Assembly (NCBI GenBank): GCA_002469805.1 | Contig: DKNW01000014.1 | Location: 1-10,149 of the forward strand | DNA: 10,149 bases | Reading direction: 5' to 3' | From: Rhodobiaceae bacterium UBA7378 | GTDB taxonomy: Bacteria > Pseudomonadota > Alphaproteobacteria > RS24 | Shown here: positions 1-7,559 of the stretch, piece by piece | Position numbering within the stretch: position 1 is the stretch's first letter | Layout of the letters: the number at the start of each line of letters is the position of its first letter | Made by a program: the position numbers and the translations under genes | The notes under the pieces: generated by a model | What the model saw: the letters and a program-made list of their open reading frames with translations, nothing else | Databases searched by the model: none | What the model was told of the DNA's origin: nothing

Positions 1-1
1 C

Positions 2-931
2 GACAGCGACAATACTGGCAAAGACTATAAAGATATTAGCCTGCAAGAAGATGCTGAAATTATTTTCAAAGGTAAAGGCAAGTCGTCTAGCGGCGTCGAG
101 TATGGTTTTCAGGTACAATTGGAAGCTCATTCATCAGAGAATTCGGCCGGAGACGAACCAGGTGACCAGATTGATGAGCACTATATTTACGTGAAAGGTG
201 ATTTCGGTAAAATCGAGCTTGGTGCTGAAAACTCAGCCGCCTATAAATTGCAAGTTGCAGCTCCTAAGTTTTTGGGCTGGAAAACTTACGACAATAACTT
301 CGCAACTTGGAGCAAAGTCGCCAAATTTGAGAAGCCTTTGCACGATAATTATTCCGCTGATGCAAACAAAATCAACTATTACACGCCTAGCATGAATGGT
401 CTGCAAATCGGTGTGGCATTCACGCCATCGTCGGAGTACACTTCGGGAAATGGCATGACACTCCTGGAAGAAAATACATCTAAACATCAGGACACCACGT
501 CAATCGGCCTGCGCTATAAAGGCAAAATGGGCGGATCAAAAGTTGCTTTCTCATATACTATGGAAGACAGTGAGAAAAACAGCGAAGACTACGAAGAAAC
601 CGCTATTGGTTTCTCCATCAAAAATGGTGCGTGGACTATCGGTGGTAACCAATTCGAGTCTGATGAAGCCGACTCAAACCATTGGGACGTGACCCATGTT
701 GGTGTAGCCTACAAAATGAGCAAAGCGACAACCCTTGGTTTTGCCATTCACCAGCAAGAAGATGATAAAGCTACCAACGACAACAACGACACGGATATCA
801 CCATTATTGGCGGTAACACGAAGTTGTCTAAAGGCGTAAAACTGACTTATTCCTACGAACAAGTCGAGAGCGACAACACCTCTAAAGGCGACAGCGAGTT
901 CCTCGGTGTTGGTCTGTTGCTGAAATTCTAA
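2..931 (+). CDS. Gram-negative porin, outer-membrane beta-barrel (5' partial)
   Basis: This is the C-terminal 309 residues of a general diffusion porin (Porin_4-like) that would let small solutes cross the outer membrane. The frame is open from base 2, so the signal peptide and first strand lie outside the window. The TTG at 119 is an internal Leu codon and not a start. The visible protein is rich in Gly, Asn, Asp and Ser, has alternating polar/hydrophobic strands with acidic loops (for example around residues 180-190 and 220-230), and ends in LLLKF. A terminal Phe is the usual signal for barrel insertion. The tail has the pattern of porin last strands (a stretch of alternating residues after a Gly). 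Base composition looks more AT-rich than in the minus-strand genes. Two terminator hairpins follow directly. The porin fold call is firm, but pore specificity cannot be judged. Confidence 0.9.
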   Translation, partial: DSDNTGKDYKDISLQEDAEIIFKGKGKSSSGVEYGFQVQLEAHSSENSAGDEPGDQIDEHYIYVKGDFGKIELGAENSAAYKLQVAAPKFLGWKTYDNNFATWSKVAKFEKPLHDNYSADANKINYYTPSMNGLQIGVAFTPSSEYTSGNGMTLLEENTSKHQDTTSIGLRYKGKMGGSKVAFSYTMEDSEKNSEDYEETAIGFSIKNGAWTIGGNQFESDEADSNHWDVTHVGVAYKMSKATTLGFAIHQQEDDKATNDNNDTDITIIGGNTKLSKGVKLTYSYEQVESDNTSKGDSEFLGVGLLLKF

Positions 932-952
932 TTTCCTCCGGGAAATGTTTTT
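931..952 (+). terminator. Weak intrinsic terminator of the porin gene
   Basis: A 6-bp perfect stem ATTTCC/GGAAAT with a TCCG loop is followed by G and five T. It begins on the last base of the porin stop codon. The stem is short and AT-rich, so it is likely a leaky first terminator. Confidence 0.5.
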
Positions 953-958
953 CGAGAT

Positions 959-986
959 GGCGGGGCTTCGGCCCCGCCGTTTTTTT
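959..986 (+). terminator. Strong intrinsic terminator of the porin gene
   Basis: An 8-bp perfect stem GGCGGGGC/GCCCCGCC is closed by a TTCG tetraloop (the very stable cUUCGg type) and followed by G and seven T. This is a textbook Rho-independent terminator for the plus-strand porin transcript. On the minus strand no T-run follows the hairpin, so it is not clearly bidirectional for the converging MFS gene. Confidence 0.92.
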
Positions 987-1082
987 GGCAAACGCTTATT
1001 CGTGAGTAAAAGTGAGGCAACCGGATCAGTATTTACCCAAGGAAGGCTTGGCGACCTGAGCACATTTGCTTCATTATCTTTC

Positions 1083-2372
1083 TTATTCTCTTGAGGCAAT
1101 TTCCAAATCGGCGGCGAGCGTGCGCCCGGCAAGGTAATAATGCACCGACCCCCAAATATTTAAAAACGACACAAGCAACAGCGCATAACGCAGGCTTTGC
1201 TGGCCGTAAGTGGGTGAAAACGCGTCGCTCATCATGCCGACCAGCAGCGGGCCAAGCCCCAGCCCCAGAATATTGATGCAGAACAATAAAATCGCCGCCC
1301 CCAGTGCGCGCCGCGAGGCGGGCAACAGGCTTTGCGTCATGGCAAAACTCACCGACAGGTAAAACCCGCCAAAGAAGGCTAGGATTGCCAGCAACCAACG
1401 AGCTACAACGATATCAGTTGTCAGGTAGAACCAGGCTACAAAAGGTGCGAGAAGCAGCTTTACGCCAGCCGTCAGCCACACATAGAAGCGTTTATCGCGC
1501 CGCGCCAGCTTGTCGGCCAGCCAGCCGCCAGTAAACGTGCCAATACCCCCAATAATGCCGCCAATGAGCGCTAGCAGTGTGCCGGCTTCGGCTGGAGACA
1601 GGCCATGAATGCGGCGGAAATAAACGCCGTTCCAATAGGTCGTGCCATAACCAACAAATACGACCAAGGTGCAGCCGATGACGATATGGCGCAGGCTGCG
1701 GATCGACATCATAAGGAGGAAGGTTTGCGATATCTCGCTCAGATAGTTTCTCGAAAGCGGCCTTGGCGGCTGCGTTCGGGCGGGTTCGCGCACGGTTGTG
1801 AGCAGCAATAAGCCCAGAAAAATGCCCGGAATGCCGACAATGAAGAACGCCATACGCCAGCCATACCATTCGTCGATAAAGCCCCCGACAAGAAAGCCGA
1901 CCAATATACCAAGATTGATACCGGCAGCATAAATGCCCATGGCCGCGCCGCGGCTTTCCAACGGGAACATGTCGGTGATCATTGAGTGGCTCGGTGGGCT
2001 GGAACCAGCTTCGCCAATGCCGACCCCAATGCGGGCCAGTGCGAGCTGGGTGAAATTGGCGGCAAGGCCACTCAAGGCAGTCATACCTGACCAGATAATA
2101 ACCGCAGCTGCGATGATGTTTCGGCGTGAATATCTGTCCGCCAAAATCGCGATGGGAATGCCAAGCGTGGCATAAAACAGGGCAAAAGAAAGCCCGATAA
2201 GGAAGCCAAGCTGGGTATCGCTCAGCAATAAATCTTGTTTGATCGATTCTGCCAGAATGGACACAATTTGCCGGTCGATGTGGCTTGATGCATAAATCAA
2301 AACAAGCACGCCAAGCGTATAATTGCGCGTAAACTTGCTCGGCGCCTCGGTAGGCTGCGCGATATCAGACAT
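1083..2372 (-). CDS. Spinster-like MFS transporter
   Basis: This 429-residue inner-membrane protein of the major facilitator superfamily has a length and hydrophobic pattern that fit 12 membrane helices. Helix 1 carries the HIDRQI segment (residues 31-36) typical of the spinster-like branch. Motif A is seen between helices 2 and 3 as ILADRYSRR (about 76-84). Helix 4 has ARIGVGIGEAG (about 113-123) followed by a Ser/Pro-rich turn, again spinster-like. Members of this branch in eukaryotes move sphingolipids or lysolipids, but bacterial substrates are mostly unknown, so no substrate is assigned. The ATG at 2372 is preceded by GAGGGGG at good spacing. The gene lies 96 bases downstream of the outer-membrane barrel gene on the same strand, with a weak terminator-like hairpin between. 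It may therefore be a separate unit or read-through partner of the export operon. Confidence 0.9.
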   Translation of the reverse strand: MSDIAQPTEAPSKFTRNYTLGVLVLIYASSHIDRQIVSILAESIKQDLLLSDTQLGFLIGLSFALFYATLGIPIAILADRYSRRNIIAAAVIIWSGMTALSGLAANFTQLALARIGVGIGEAGSSPPSHSMITDMFPLESRGAAMGIYAAGINLGILVGFLVGGFIDEWYGWRMAFFIVGIPGIFLGLLLLTTVREPARTQPPRPLSRNYLSEISQTFLLMMSIRSLRHIVIGCTLVVFVGYGTTYWNGVYFRRIHGLSPAEAGTLLALIGGIIGGIGTFTGGWLADKLARRDKRFYVWLTAGVKLLLAPFVAWFYLTTDIVVARWLLAILAFFGGFYLSVSFAMTQSLLPASRRALGAAILLFCINILGLGLGPLLVGMMSDAFSPTYGQQSLRYALLLVSFLNIWGSVHYYLAGRTLAADLEIASRE

Positions 2373-2429
2373 ATTTCCCCCTCTTATTATCGCCTTAGTC
2401 TAGGGCAGGCTCGGCGAGAGGGCTACATT

Positions 2430-2460
2430 AAAAACACCGGAATTCTCTATATAATTCGGT
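2430..2460 (-). terminator. Possible weak intrinsic terminator of the export operon
   Basis: On the minus strand an imperfect stem ACCGAATT/AATTCCGGT (one bulged base, loop of 8) is followed by GTTTTT. It sits just after the TAG stop of the outer-membrane barrel gene and before the MFS gene. The stem is AT-rich and the T-run short, so termination is probably partial. The same inverted repeat could instead be an operator for the MFS gene. Confidence 0.4.
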
Positions 2461-2468
2461 ATATATAG

Positions 2469-3683
2469 CTAGAAATAATAGGCGATCCGAAAGCGAACCA
2501 TATCTTCGTCAATCAGGGCATTTGCCAGCGTGTCGCCCGTGCCGGCCGTTTCCTGAATACGCACTTCCAACTGGGCCTTGAACGACGCGCCCAAGCGCCG
2601 TTCAGCCTCTAGCGACAGGGCCGTGCTATCAGTTTCCAGATCATATATACCGCCCAGAAGAAATGCCGTGGATTGCGTGTCATTGGCGGTCCACCGCAGC
2701 CCGAGGCCGAAATCATCATTCAGCGGTTGCGGTGATGCGAGCCCACGCGCGTCATACATATATTCTGCCACGACGCCTAGATCCGTGCCCGTATCGAAGA
2801 AATTATAAAGTGTATATTCCACACCACCCGTCGCGCGCGTGTTCCAATTATTCTGCTGTTCGCGGCGCGTGCCCTCAAACTTCAGGAGCCAAGGGCCAAG
2901 CGTCGCCTGCACATCTAGTCCGGCTTGGGTGATGAGATCATAGCGCGGAACAACTGATACGCCGTCATAGGTTTCAGCCGTGAACGCTAGAACCGGCGTG
3001 CGGGCCGTTCCCTTGAAATACGAAACACCAAAGTCGAATACATCGAGCGAGTGGGTGTAGCGAAGCGCCGCGTCCGGATTAAATCTTTCATGGTCGCTCT
3101 CAAAGATTGCCTTTTCGTCCCGCACTTTAATGCCAGTGGTCGGACGACCCGTTATCGGGTCGGGAAACTGGCGCAGTCTGAAATAGGGTAGGTAGAAACC
3201 GGTTAATGTGCCCCATTCGCGCGCCAGCGAGACGCGTATCATGGGCTGGCCCAGCTTTTGCTCGCCATCGGCAGATTCAACATTGTCCGTCTGGTTGATG
3301 ATGTCGACCAGATGCTGAAATTCTGTCACGCCCCAGAAAACCTTGTCGATACCAGCAATTATTTCCCAATCGCCGTTCACGTATTGGTATTTGGCTTCGC
3401 GCAAGTCGGCATGTGTGCGTTCGTGGTCGTGCGCGTCCCATCGCCCGAAGGGTTTGATAATAAACGCGTGATCACCCGACTGGCTGTAAAACGCGAGTTC
3501 GAGTTCGCCCGCAAAAGAACCGAACTCGCTCTCGTGTTCTGCGGTCGGGCCGTCATTGGTAAAATGCCGCCACTCCGGTTCGACATAGCCGGAAACCTCG
3601 ATATCCATCGCCGCGGTCGGCGAGATCCAAAGCGCAACAGAAACGAAACCGGAAATGGCAACCGGCCTGAGCGAGAAACGCAT
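2469..3683 (-). CDS. Outer-membrane beta-barrel protein of an RND/LolA-like export cluster
   Basis: This 404-residue protein is predicted to be secreted and to form an outer-membrane barrel. An N-terminal signal peptide (about residues 1-25, ending SPTAA) is followed by DIEVSGYVEPEWRHF, an opening strand of the type seen in barrel proteins. Many alternating strands follow, and the protein ends in IAYYF with the terminal Phe expected of barrels. A distinctive block, FWGVTE (116-121) then HLVDIINQTD (124-133) and KLGQPM, matches what I recall of barrel proteins encoded beside MMPL-type exporters and LolA-like proteins (DUF1302-like neighbourhoods); this is from memory, not a search. The ATG at 3683 was chosen because it starts the signal peptide and lies 2 nt after the stop of the LolA-like gene (TGAGTATG), implying translational coupling. 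A longer reading upstream would overlap that gene and bury the signal peptide. It may be the outer-membrane end of the export route, but its exact role is unknown. Confidence 0.82.
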   Translation of the reverse strand: MRFSLRPVAISGFVSVALWISPTAAMDIEVSGYVEPEWRHFTNDGPTAEHESEFGSFAGELELAFYSQSGDHAFIIKPFGRWDAHDHERTHADLREAKYQYVNGDWEIIAGIDKVFWGVTEFQHLVDIINQTDNVESADGEQKLGQPMIRVSLAREWGTLTGFYLPYFRLRQFPDPITGRPTTGIKVRDEKAIFESDHERFNPDAALRYTHSLDVFDFGVSYFKGTARTPVLAFTAETYDGVSVVPRYDLITQAGLDVQATLGPWLLKFEGTRREQQNNWNTRATGGVEYTLYNFFDTGTDLGVVAEYMYDARGLASPQPLNDDFGLGLRWTANDTQSTAFLLGGIYDLETDSTALSLEAERRLGASFKAQLEVRIQETAGTGDTLANALIDEDMVRFRIAYYF

Positions 3684-3685
3684 AC

Positions 3686-4531
3686 TCAACGCGCTCGTTT
3701 TAGGCTGTTTTTGGTAAAGTCTTTCTCCGTCAAACCGGTTTGGAAGGAAATGTCTTCCCATACAAGGCGGGTTTTCTTGCCGGTTACGTGGTTCTCCATG
3801 AACAGGTCATGCGAGCGCCAGTATTTGTCGAGGTATTTTTTATAATCCGAAAAGGTCAGCGTTTTTAGCAAGGCGTTTTTGCGGTCGTAAAATACAACTT
3901 TGCGCAGTTGCAGGTCTTGCGTGTCGGTCCAAGCCAGCGAACGTGTATAGCCCGAATGCTCGTATAGCGGACGCCGCTCAACCACATGACATTCGCGGTC
4001 GCCACACGCTTCATCGCGCAACCAGACATAGGAGTATTTGCCTACCTCTTGGGCCGAGAAATCCTCAAACGCAAACTCTGAGCCCATGAACGGGCCTGAT
4101 TTATTGACCGATGAAATGCGTTTCACACGCTTGAGCGCGGGCAGGAACATCCACTGGTCGTCAGGTTCCAGAATATGCGAATAGGTTAACATCGCTGTGC
4201 CCTTCACATCGCGCGGCTCATCAAAGACCATCAGGTTCCAGTCACCTTCGCTCGTGTCCTTGTTTTCAAGCGTGTTGAAGCGCATGCGTCGCTCGCTCAC
4301 CTGACCGCTGGCATTGGTGAGCACCATGCGCAATTCGGTTTTGGTATCGCCATAACCCAAATTGGTTGCATCACTCGCCTTGGCAATTGCAAGCCCGCGC
4401 GCAGCCGGATCATCCGTGCCAGCTAGCGCTGTGGTTTCGGCTAGAGCAGCAGTTGCCAGCAGGCTCGCACCTGCGGCAAATGCTGATATTTTGAGACCAC
4501 TTAAAATTGGAGAAAAGATATTTTGTTTCAT
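3686..4531 (-). CDS. Periplasmic LolA-like protein (outer membrane lipoprotein-sorting family)
   Basis: This 281-residue protein is exported to the periplasm by a signal peptide of about 31 residues ending in ATAALA. The mature part matches the LolA_like family (PF17131): a DPAARGLAIA start region (41-50), the DDQWMFLPALKRVKRIS block (124-140), then KSGPFMGSEFAFEDF (144-158). LolA-type folds are half-barrels with a greasy cavity that carries acyl chains. Members next to MMPL exporters are thought to shuttle lipid-like cargo, but this is not proven here. Cys176 and Cys181 are close enough to form a disulfide in the oxidising periplasm. The ATG at 4531 follows a GAGGAT ribosome site and lies 9 nt after the exporter's stop, so the two are almost certainly co-translated from one mRNA. 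It is not canonical LolA, which is shorter (about 200 residues) and lies elsewhere. Confidence 0.88.
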   Translation of the reverse strand: MKQNIFSPILSGLKISAFAAGASLLATAALAETTALAGTDDPAARGLAIAKASDATNLGYGDTKTELRMVLTNASGQVSERRMRFNTLENKDTSEGDWNLMVFDEPRDVKGTAMLTYSHILEPDDQWMFLPALKRVKRISSVNKSGPFMGSEFAFEDFSAQEVGKYSYVWLRDEACGDRECHVVERRPLYEHSGYTRSLAWTDTQDLQLRKVVFYDRKNALLKTLTFSDYKKYLDKYWRSHDLFMENHVTGKKTRLVWEDISFQTGLTEKDFTKNSLKRAR

Positions 4532-4540
4532 GACAAATCC

Positions 4541-6889
4541 TCACGCGTTGGTTGGGGTCGGGGTCATTTCGCTTGGCAGGTCCGGTGCATCGGAAGGCCG
4601 CCGGTCAATGGCAATAAGAAGCGGCGGTAGGAGCAGGAAGTCGAGCACCAAAGCTGCCACAATAGTGAGTGAGACGACAAGCCCCAGCATTGCATTGATT
4701 AGGAAGGGTGAATAATTCAACACCCCAAAACCGGCAACAAGAATGACGGATGACACCCACAACGCCGTACCGACGGTCGCAAAGCTGTAGCGCACCGAGT
4801 CTTCGGCATTGCGGCCCAGATTAATACGGGCGTGCCGATATTTGGTGAGCATGTGGACGGTCGCATCCACAATCAGTCCGATCGCCGTTGCTGTGACGAA
4901 GCTGGTCCAGAAACCTACTTCGGTCTGGACCAAACTAAACGCTCCAAATGCCACGATGGGCGGCGCGATGTTTGGTATCAGGCTTATCAGGCCGAGGCGC
5001 AAGCTGCGCAGTGCAAGCATCAGGCAGGCAGAAATCAGAATAAACGCTAGCAAAGTGCCGCGCGCCATAGCTTTGAAGTTGCGCTCGCCAATATAAGCAA
5101 ACATGACCGCCTGCCCTGAGGGTTGAACGTGCATGGCTTCGGGTGTGTTCTCGCGCAGCCAGCCGATAGCCCGTGAACGCAAATCCTTCATTTGGGTCGT
5201 ACTGACATTGGTGAGCGTCACCAGCAGGCGCGATTCAGATTTATCGACATTGAGCTGATCGTTCAGGTCGAGGCCATAGGGCAGCGACATTTCATACAAA
5301 AGCAGATATTGGGCCGACAGTTCGCGATTTTCGGGCACGGCGTAGAAATTCTGACGGTCGCCATTCATAGATCGGTTAATCCGCTTCACGATATCTGCAA
5401 AACTGGCAACGTGCTTAACTTCAGGTTGCGTGCGCAGCCAAGCACCGAAATTGTCAAGGTCTTCCAGATATTCCGGTTCCGAAACACCGCCGGAGCCAAC
5501 GCCCGGCAAAGAATAGTTAATCACATAGATGCCGGTGAGATTGTCCGATGCCCAGTCGGAGGCTACGCGGAAATCCATACGTTCATCGAAATATTCAACG
5601 AAGCGGTCATTAAAGGTAAAGCGCGGTAGCAGCGCGGTGGCCGTAACAGTGACGCCCAGCATAACGACCAGAAGCGTGCGGCGGCGGATGATAACCCAGT
5701 CCGCAAACTGGCTCATGATACGGCTTTGCGTGCCGACCGATTTGCTGATGCCCATCGGCATGAGCGCCAGCAGCGCCGGAAATAGGGACATTGACAACAA
5801 CCACGCAAAAAGCGCCCCAAAGCCCGATAATGTGCCGAGGTCGCGATAGGGCGGTGCGTCTGAGAAGTTAAGGCTAAACAGGCCAATGGCGGTTGTAACG
5901 GATGTCAGGAACACCGGCTGTGCGTTAATGCTTAGGCTCTCAATAATGGCTTGCTTCTTTTCGGTGCCATTGCCGCGCGCCACAAGCGCTGTAATCAATA
6001 TGTGTACACAGTCGGCAACCGCAACTGTCAGGATAATTACCGGTGCGCCGGAAACCGGCGGAGATATTGGAATATCAATCCAAGACCCGAAGCCCATCGC
6101 GGCACCAGCCGATAGCGTGATAACAACAATAGTTGCCAGCGTGCCGCTTACGGTACGGGTCGCGATGATTAAAAACACCCCGATAATGACATACATAAGC
6201 GGGGTTAGTGTGCCGAGGTCGGCTTGCGCGGCCTCGGAGAATGATTGAGACAGCATTTGTGAGCCGGTCAGCTCTAGGCGCATATTGGGATATTTCTCGC
6301 GCATTTGTGTGCGAATGTCGCGTGCGGCCTGCACAATACTGTTGGTTGCCATTGGGTCATCGCGCGGCGGCCGTAGCGAAATGAGAATAGCACCGGTGCG
6401 CGCATCATGCGACAGGAGCCGGCCAACCAGCAAAGGCTCGTTCAAGACGGTGTCTTCGACATATTGACGGGTTTCGGCGTCAGCTTGCTGGGCATCGACA
6501 ACAAGGTCGCGCACTTCTAGATCGTCTTCGCCAATGGCGCGTGTGTTCTGGAAATTCGTGATCGAGTCGACACGTGTAGAAAACGGAATTTGCCAGCCGC
6601 TATCGGTGATTTCCGAAACCATTTGCAATGACGTGGCGCTGGTGGCTTTCGTGCCGTCTTGCGGCTGATAAACAAATAACAAAGTGTCGGGGCTAGAGTA
6701 GGTGCGCTCCAGTTCCTCAAACGCGGTCAGATAAGGGTTCTCGGAGGAGAAGAAATAGCGGTAATCATTGGTAAATCTGAAATGTGTAACCCCGAACATC
6801 GCAACGCCGGTCCAGATGAGCGATAAAATCACGACTAATATCGGATTGTTGACGATGAATCTGCTGTAACCGGCTACTGAAAAATTCAT
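4541..6889 (-). CDS. RND superfamily (MMPL/HAE3-like) exporter
   Basis: This 782-residue inner-membrane pump has the two-fold RND layout. Helix 1 is at about 16-36, followed by a large periplasmic domain (about 40-225) and helices at about 228-380. A second half follows, with a helix at about 404-422, a periplasmic domain (about 425-605) and helices from about 608 to 761. Each half carries a charged pair in its central helix, D293/H296 (VADCVHI) and D675/H679 (IVDATVHM), fitting proton relay residues. The size and layout match the COG1033/HAE3 exporters, which usually act without a separate adaptor. Known relatives move lipids or hopanoids (HpnN), so a hydrophobic cargo is likely but unproven. 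The ATG at 6889 was chosen because a clear sigma70-like promoter lies at 6943-6970, inside the upstream extension of the frame, and GGGG lies about 9 nt before it. The gene begins the export operon with the LolA-like and barrel genes. Confidence 0.92.
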   Translation of the reverse strand: MNFSVAGYSRFIVNNPILVVILSLIWTGVAMFGVTHFRFTNDYRYFFSSENPYLTAFEELERTYSSPDTLLFVYQPQDGTKATSATSLQMVSEITDSGWQIPFSTRVDSITNFQNTRAIGEDDLEVRDLVVDAQQADAETRQYVEDTVLNEPLLVGRLLSHDARTGAILISLRPPRDDPMATNSIVQAARDIRTQMREKYPNMRLELTGSQMLSQSFSEAAQADLGTLTPLMYVIIGVFLIIATRTVSGTLATIVVITLSAGAAMGFGSWIDIPISPPVSGAPVIILTVAVADCVHILITALVARGNGTEKKQAIIESLSINAQPVFLTSVTTAIGLFSLNFSDAPPYRDLGTLSGFGALFAWLLSMSLFPALLALMPMGISKSVGTQSRIMSQFADWVIIRRRTLLVVMLGVTVTATALLPRFTFNDRFVEYFDERMDFRVASDWASDNLTGIYVINYSLPGVGSGGVSEPEYLEDLDNFGAWLRTQPEVKHVASFADIVKRINRSMNGDRQNFYAVPENRELSAQYLLLYEMSLPYGLDLNDQLNVDKSESRLLVTLTNVSTTQMKDLRSRAIGWLRENTPEAMHVQPSGQAVMFAYIGERNFKAMARGTLLAFILISACLMLALRSLRLGLISLIPNIAPPIVAFGAFSLVQTEVGFWTSFVTATAIGLIVDATVHMLTKYRHARINLGRNAEDSVRYSFATVGTALWVSSVILVAGFGVLNYSPFLINAMLGLVVSLTIVAALVLDFLLLPPLLIAIDRRPSDAPDLPSEMTPTPTNA

Positions 6890-6942
6890 GTCTTGTCCCC
6901 GCATCTGTTTATTGCTGATCAGCTTGTGCTTATCTCTCAAGA

Positions 6943-6970
6943 CATATAAAGGCCCGCGACAAATTGTCAA
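6943..6970 (-). promoter_or_regulatory. Sigma70-like promoter of the export operon
   Basis: Reading the minus strand there is a perfect -35 box TTGACA (6965-6970), a 16-bp spacer, and a -10 box TATATG (6943-6948, 4 of 6 matches). The start codon at 6889 would leave a leader of about 45-50 bases. The exporter operon can thus be transcribed without read-through from the sigma-factor genes. The -10 match is moderate, which fits a promoter helped by an activator. Confidence 0.6.
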
Positions 6971-6993
6971 AAAAATACCACTTCTTACCGCAA

Positions 6994-7011
6994 GTTAAAC
7001 GTCGCTAATAG
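6994..7011 (-). promoter_or_regulatory. Shared regulatory motif, copy upstream of the exporter
   Basis: The minus strand reads CTATTAGCGACGTTTAAC. The same sequence, with two substitutions and one inserted base, occurs at 8673-8691 upstream of the sigma-factor gene. This copy lies 23 bp upstream of the -35 box of the exporter promoter. It could be an ECF sigma promoter element or an activator/repressor site; the sequence does not decide which. The similarity is seen directly, and a function is inferred. Confidence 0.5.
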
Positions 7012-7056
7012 TCAGCGGCACTGCTCACGATTTGCGCCCTCCAGTCGGCACCGATA

Positions 7057-7533
7057 TTAGCGTTCTGTGCGCCAAGCTCTGTGGTTTTTGGTTAGGCGGT
7101 CGCCGATTTTCTGACGACCTTCATCCGATAAACCAAGGGTCACATCGCGCAAAAATCCGTGGAAATTAATATTCAACTGATCAACGGCGTTTTGCGATTG
7201 TGTCAGGTGTCTTGCCAATTCCTGTGGGTTGGGCGCGTCAGTTTTCAGCGTGTCGATCACAGCGCGACGCGCGTCCAGTAACTCGATAAAGGCGTCACGC
7301 AAAAGCGGTTTGCGCTCATTGATGACCTTTTGGGCAAGAACTTGATCATCGCCTTCCAGTTGGGAAAGAAACCTTTTTTCACCACGATCCAGCCGTTCTT
7401 CGATCCAAGTTGACCCCTCACCTATCGTGCGGAATTTATAGGCATAAACGCCGACTGTACCGATGATATACACGTTGATCGCCAGAGAAACGCCAAGCAC
7501 AATAAATAAACCTGTTTGTTTTGTTATTTTCAT
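7057..7533 (-). CDS. CnrX-like membrane-anchored periplasmic sensor (Metal_resist/Spy-like)
   Basis: This 158-residue protein has an N-terminal membrane anchor (about residues 8-31) and a periplasmic all-helical domain that is highly charged and Leu/Ala-rich, resembling the four-helix fold of CnrX, Spy and CpxP (PF13801, heavy-metal resistance sensor). Such proteins bind the periplasmic tail of an anti-sigma and release the sigma factor upon a signal. Expected metal ligands of CnrX are not apparent: only three His (109, 125, 151) and no Cys are present, so metal sensing is doubtful. The ATG at 7533 is favoured by AAAGGA at 6-nt spacing; a GTG at 7548 and an ATG at 7539 are in frame but less well placed. 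The gene follows the anti-sigma gene by 26 nt and is separated from the exporter by 167 nt containing a promoter. Confidence 0.72.
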   Translation of the reverse strand: MKITKQTGLFIVLGVSLAINVYIIGTVGVYAYKFRTIGEGSTWIEERLDRGEKRFLSQLEGDDQVLAQKVINERKPLLRDAFIELLDARRAVIDTLKTDAPNPQELARHLTQSQNAVDQLNINFHGFLRDVTLGLSDEGRQKIGDRLTKNHRAWRTER

Positions 7534-7539
7534 AGCCAT

Positions 7540-7545
7540 TCCTTT
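7540..7545 (-). promoter_or_regulatory. Ribosome binding site deciding the sensor start
   Basis: AAAGGA on the minus strand lies 6 nt before the ATG at 7533. It would directly abut the ATG at 7539, which makes that upstream start unlikely. Confidence 0.6.
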
Positions 7546-7559
7546 CACCTTGAAAAGTG

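Noticed and set aside
119..931. TTG at 119 as the start of the porin
   Set aside because: The frame stays open to base 2 with barrel-like sequence, so this is an internal Leu codon of a gene cut by the window edge.
1021..1050. CCAAG/CTTGG hairpin as terminator for the MFS gene
   Set aside because: Only a 5-bp stem and no T-run on the minus strand.
674..1132. Minus-strand open frame of 152 residues opposite the porin end
   Set aside because: It would read through the porin terminator region and overlap the MFS end, with no ribosome site or domain.
3684..3761. Longer N-terminus for the outer-membrane barrel protein
   Set aside because: It would overlap the LolA-like gene by about 75 bases and put 26 charged residues before a good signal peptide.
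3258..3845. Plus-strand open frame of 195 residues
   Set aside because: It is antisense to the barrel and LolA-like genes, has low-complexity Arg-rich sequence and no recognisable domain.
6890..6970. Longer N-terminus for the RND exporter
   Set aside because: The added segment overlaps a clear promoter, lacks family-like sequence, and the ATG at 6889 directly precedes the first membrane helix.
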